Origin: an uncultured Prevotella sp.
Lineage (GTDB): Bacteria > Bacteroidota > Bacteroidia > Bacteroidales > Bacteroidaceae
NCBI GenBank assembly: GCA_946625715.1
Contig: CAMOTK010000084.1
Location: forward strand, 1 to 8,215
DNA length: 8,215 nucleotides
Reading direction: 5' to 3'
Shown here: one piece after another, positions 6,778-8,215 of the stretch
Numbering within the stretch: the stretch's first letter is position 1
How the letters are laid out: each line of letters begins with the position of its first letter
Made by a program: the position numbers and the translations under genes
Notes under the pieces: generated by a model
What the model was told of the DNA's origin: nothing
The model's input: only the letters and a program-made list of their open reading frames with translations
Database searches by the model: none

Positions 6778-7275
6778 CTATAACATGGAAGACTGCCAGA
6801 GCACGGCACTGCCTTGTGCCAACGAGGCGGGCACGTCGATGAGCCGCTGGTTGCGCGAACCGCGGAAGTGGAGCGTCTCGTCGCGCTGCGACTTGATGAA
6901 GGGCCCGTCGACCAGCACGTCGATTTGTTCGAGCAGGGCGCGGTGGCGCGGATTGGTGACGAGGGCTTCGAAGGTGAAGCCCGTGTAGCACCAGATGGTC
7001 TTCTTGGTGCGCTGGCGAATGGTGCGTGCCAGTTCGGTAAAACCCTCGGGCTGATACATCGGGTCGCCGCCGGAGAAGGTGACGTCGGCATAGGGGTCGG
7101 CCTCTATGACGCGCATCACGTCTTCGGTGGTCACGGCGTGGCCGCCCTCAAAGTCCCACGACTGGGGATTGTGGCAGCCAGGACACTGATGCTGGCAGCC
7201 GGCACAATAGATAGAGGTCCGGAAGCCCGGACCATCTACCATGGTGTCTTCTATGATATCGAGAATTTTCAGCAT
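6778..7275 (-). CDS. nrdG: Anaerobic ribonucleoside-triphosphate reductase activating protein NrdG (radical SAM)
   Basis: NrdG is a cytoplasmic radical-SAM enzyme that uses a [4Fe-4S] cluster and S-adenosylmethionine to place the glycyl radical on NrdD. The 165-residue length is normal for the family. The cluster-binding motif C-x3-C-x2-C is at Cys27, Cys31 and Cys34 (GCQHQCPGCHNPQSWDF), preceded by the typical EDTMVDGPGFRTSIY. The SAM-contacting glycine-rich motif TFSGGDPM lies at 66-73, and KTIWCYTGFTFE and DVLVDGPF are further family signatures. An additional Cys24 precedes the motif; it is not one of the three canonical cluster ligands. The gene starts 6 bases after the nrdD stop, so the two are co-transcribed and probably translationally linked. 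The ATG at 7275 is supported by MLKILDIIEDT, a typical beginning. Identification is very secure. Confidence 0.97.
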   Translation of the reverse strand: MLKILDIIEDTMVDGPGFRTSIYCAGCQHQCPGCHNPQSWDFEGGHAVTTEDVMRVIEADPYADVTFSGGDPMYQPEGFTELARTIRQRTKKTIWCYTGFTFEALVTNPRHRALLEQIDVLVDGPFIKSQRDETLHFRGSRNQRLIDVPASLAQGSAVLWQSSML

Positions 7276-7281
7276 AACGGC

Positions 7282-8215
7282 TTAGAACAGCTTCTGGTTG
7301 CCATCGTCGATGTGGGTGACGCGGTCGCGCAGCTCGGCGAGCTTGCCGCTGTTCCAGCGGTCGGTGGTGCCCACGAGGTAGCCCGTGATGCGCTGCAGGC
7401 GGTCGATGTTCTCGCTGCCGCAACGCGGACACCGCTTCATGTTCGGGTCGGCATTCTCGTAGCCGCAGTCCATGCAGCGGTTGCGGTTGTGGTTCACCGA
7501 GCCGTAGCCCATGTTCAGGCGGTCCATCATGTCGACCACGCTCATGATGACCTTCGGGTTGTGGGTGGCGTCGCCGTCTATTTCCACGTAGAAGATGTGG
7601 CCGCCGCGGGTCATCTCGTGGTAGGGAGCCTCGACCTCGGCCTTATGGCGTGCCGAGCACTTGTAGTAGACGGGCACGTGGTTGGAGTTGGTGTAGTAGT
7701 CGCGGTCGGTGACGCCGGGTATGGTGCCAAACTCCTTGCGGTCGCGCTTGGTGAAGCGGCCTGCCAGTCCTTCGGCGGGCGTGGCCAGCACGGAGTAGTT
7801 GTGGTGGTAGCGCTCGCAGAAGTCGTTGACGCGCTGGCGCATGTAGCCCACAATCTTCAGGCCCAGCTCCTGGGCTTCTTCGCTCTCGCCGTGGTGCTTG
7901 CCAACGAGGGCCACGAGACACTCGGCCAGTCCGATGAAGCCAATGCCGAGGGTGCCCTGGTTGATGACGCTCTCAACGGTATCGTTGGGGCCCAGCTTGT
8001 CGGCGCCTATCCAGAGGCTCTTCATGAGCAGGGGGAACTGCTTGGCATAGGCGGTCTTCTGGAACTGGAAGCGCTCGTCGAGCTGCTTGGCAGTGATTTC
8101 GAGCATGTTGTCGAGCTTGGCAAAGAACTGGCCGATGCGCTGCTCTTTGTCGTCGATGCCCATGCACTCGATGGCCAGGCGCACGATGTTGATGGTAGAG
8201 AACGAGATGTTGCCG
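7282..8215 (-). CDS. nrdD: Anaerobic (class III) ribonucleoside-triphosphate reductase NrdD, C-terminal part
   Basis: NrdD reduces ribonucleoside triphosphates to deoxyribonucleotides under anaerobic conditions, using a glycyl radical installed by NrdG. The frame is open from the right window edge, so the N-terminal part is missing; 311 residues are visible, beginning GNISFSTINIVRLAIECMG. The apparent Met-like position at 8184 is an internal GTG (Val) codon, not a real start. Visible signatures include NQGTLGIGFIGLAE, VLATPAEGLAGRF, TDRDYYTNSNHVPVYY and EAPYHEMTRGGHIFYVEIDGD. Near the C-terminus are the zinc-binding pairs CMDC and CPRC, separated by 11 residues. These are followed by the glycyl-radical loop RITGYLVGTTDRWNSGK, whose radical Gly is encoded at 7381-7383, 32 residues before the end. 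This matches the family, where the radical Gly lies about 30 residues from the C-terminus. The substrate-site cysteines of the family would lie in the missing part. Its presence implies growth without oxygen. Regulation is not visible because the promoter is outside the window. Confidence 0.97.
   Translation of the reverse strand, partial: GNISFSTINIVRLAIECMGIDDKEQRIGQFFAKLDNMLEITAKQLDERFQFQKTAYAKQFPLLMKSLWIGADKLGPNDTVESVINQGTLGIGFIGLAECLVALVGKHHGESEEAQELGLKIVGYMRQRVNDFCERYHHNYSVLATPAEGLAGRFTKRDRKEFGTIPGVTDRDYYTNSNHVPVYYKCSARHKAEVEAPYHEMTRGGHIFYVEIDGDATHNPKVIMSVVDMMDRLNMGYGSVNHNRNRCMDCGYENADPNMKRCPRCGSENIDRLQRITGYLVGTTDRWNSGKLAELRDRVTHIDDGNQKLF

Noticed and set aside
7282..8184. A complete 300-residue gene starting at 8184
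   Set aside because: The codon at 8184 is a GTG inside a conserved NrdD stretch, and the frame continues with family-typical residues (GNISFSTINI) to the window edge, so this is a partial nrdD.

Overview
The window looks like chromosomal DNA from an anaerobic member of the Bacteroidales. A relatively GC-rich relative of Prevotella is my best guess, but I could not confirm the genus. Three things point this way: an adjacent SusC/SusD outer-membrane nutrient-uptake pair, promoters of the Bacteroidetes type (TTTG and TAnnTTTG) with AT-rich leaders and no obvious Shine-Dalgarno sequence, and a class III (oxygen-sensitive) ribonucleotide reductase operon. Coding DNA is clearly GC-rich, while the spacers at 4876-5025 and 6703-6777 are AT-rich. 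All five genes lie on the minus strand, so transcription runs from high to low coordinates. No tRNA, rRNA, CRISPR array, transposase or phage gene was seen. No gene-free stretch exceeds about 150 bases.

From right to left: (1) 8215-7282 holds the C-terminal part of NrdD, cut by the window edge. It is followed 6 bases later by NrdG (7275-6778), its radical-SAM activase. Together they make deoxyribonucleotides anaerobically. (2) A candidate promoter at 6727-6758 leads into an unusual regulator (6702-5026). It combines a periplasmic sugar-binding domain, one membrane span, an acidic Ala/Glu/Pro linker with a 15-bp tandem repeat, and a cytoplasmic AraC-type DNA-binding domain. (3) A 150-bp spacer (5025-4876) carries a two-tier inverted repeat centred on base 4971 and a candidate promoter for the next gene. 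(4) The SusC-like TonB-dependent transporter (4875-1747) and the SusD-like surface lipoprotein (1724 to the left edge) form an operon with a 22-bp gap. They are probably the start of a polysaccharide utilization locus (PUL), whose enzymes would lie beyond the left edge.

The likely logic is that the regulator senses a sugar or oligosaccharide in the periplasm and switches on susC/susD, which import the parent glycan. The regulator's N-terminal part closely resembles the sensor half of Bacteroides hybrid two-component systems (HTCS), but the histidine kinase and receiver domains are absent. It therefore looks like a one-component, membrane-spanning version of an HTCS. This regulator, its repeat linker and the dyad next to the susC promoter are the most interesting items here. 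The substrate cannot be told from this window.
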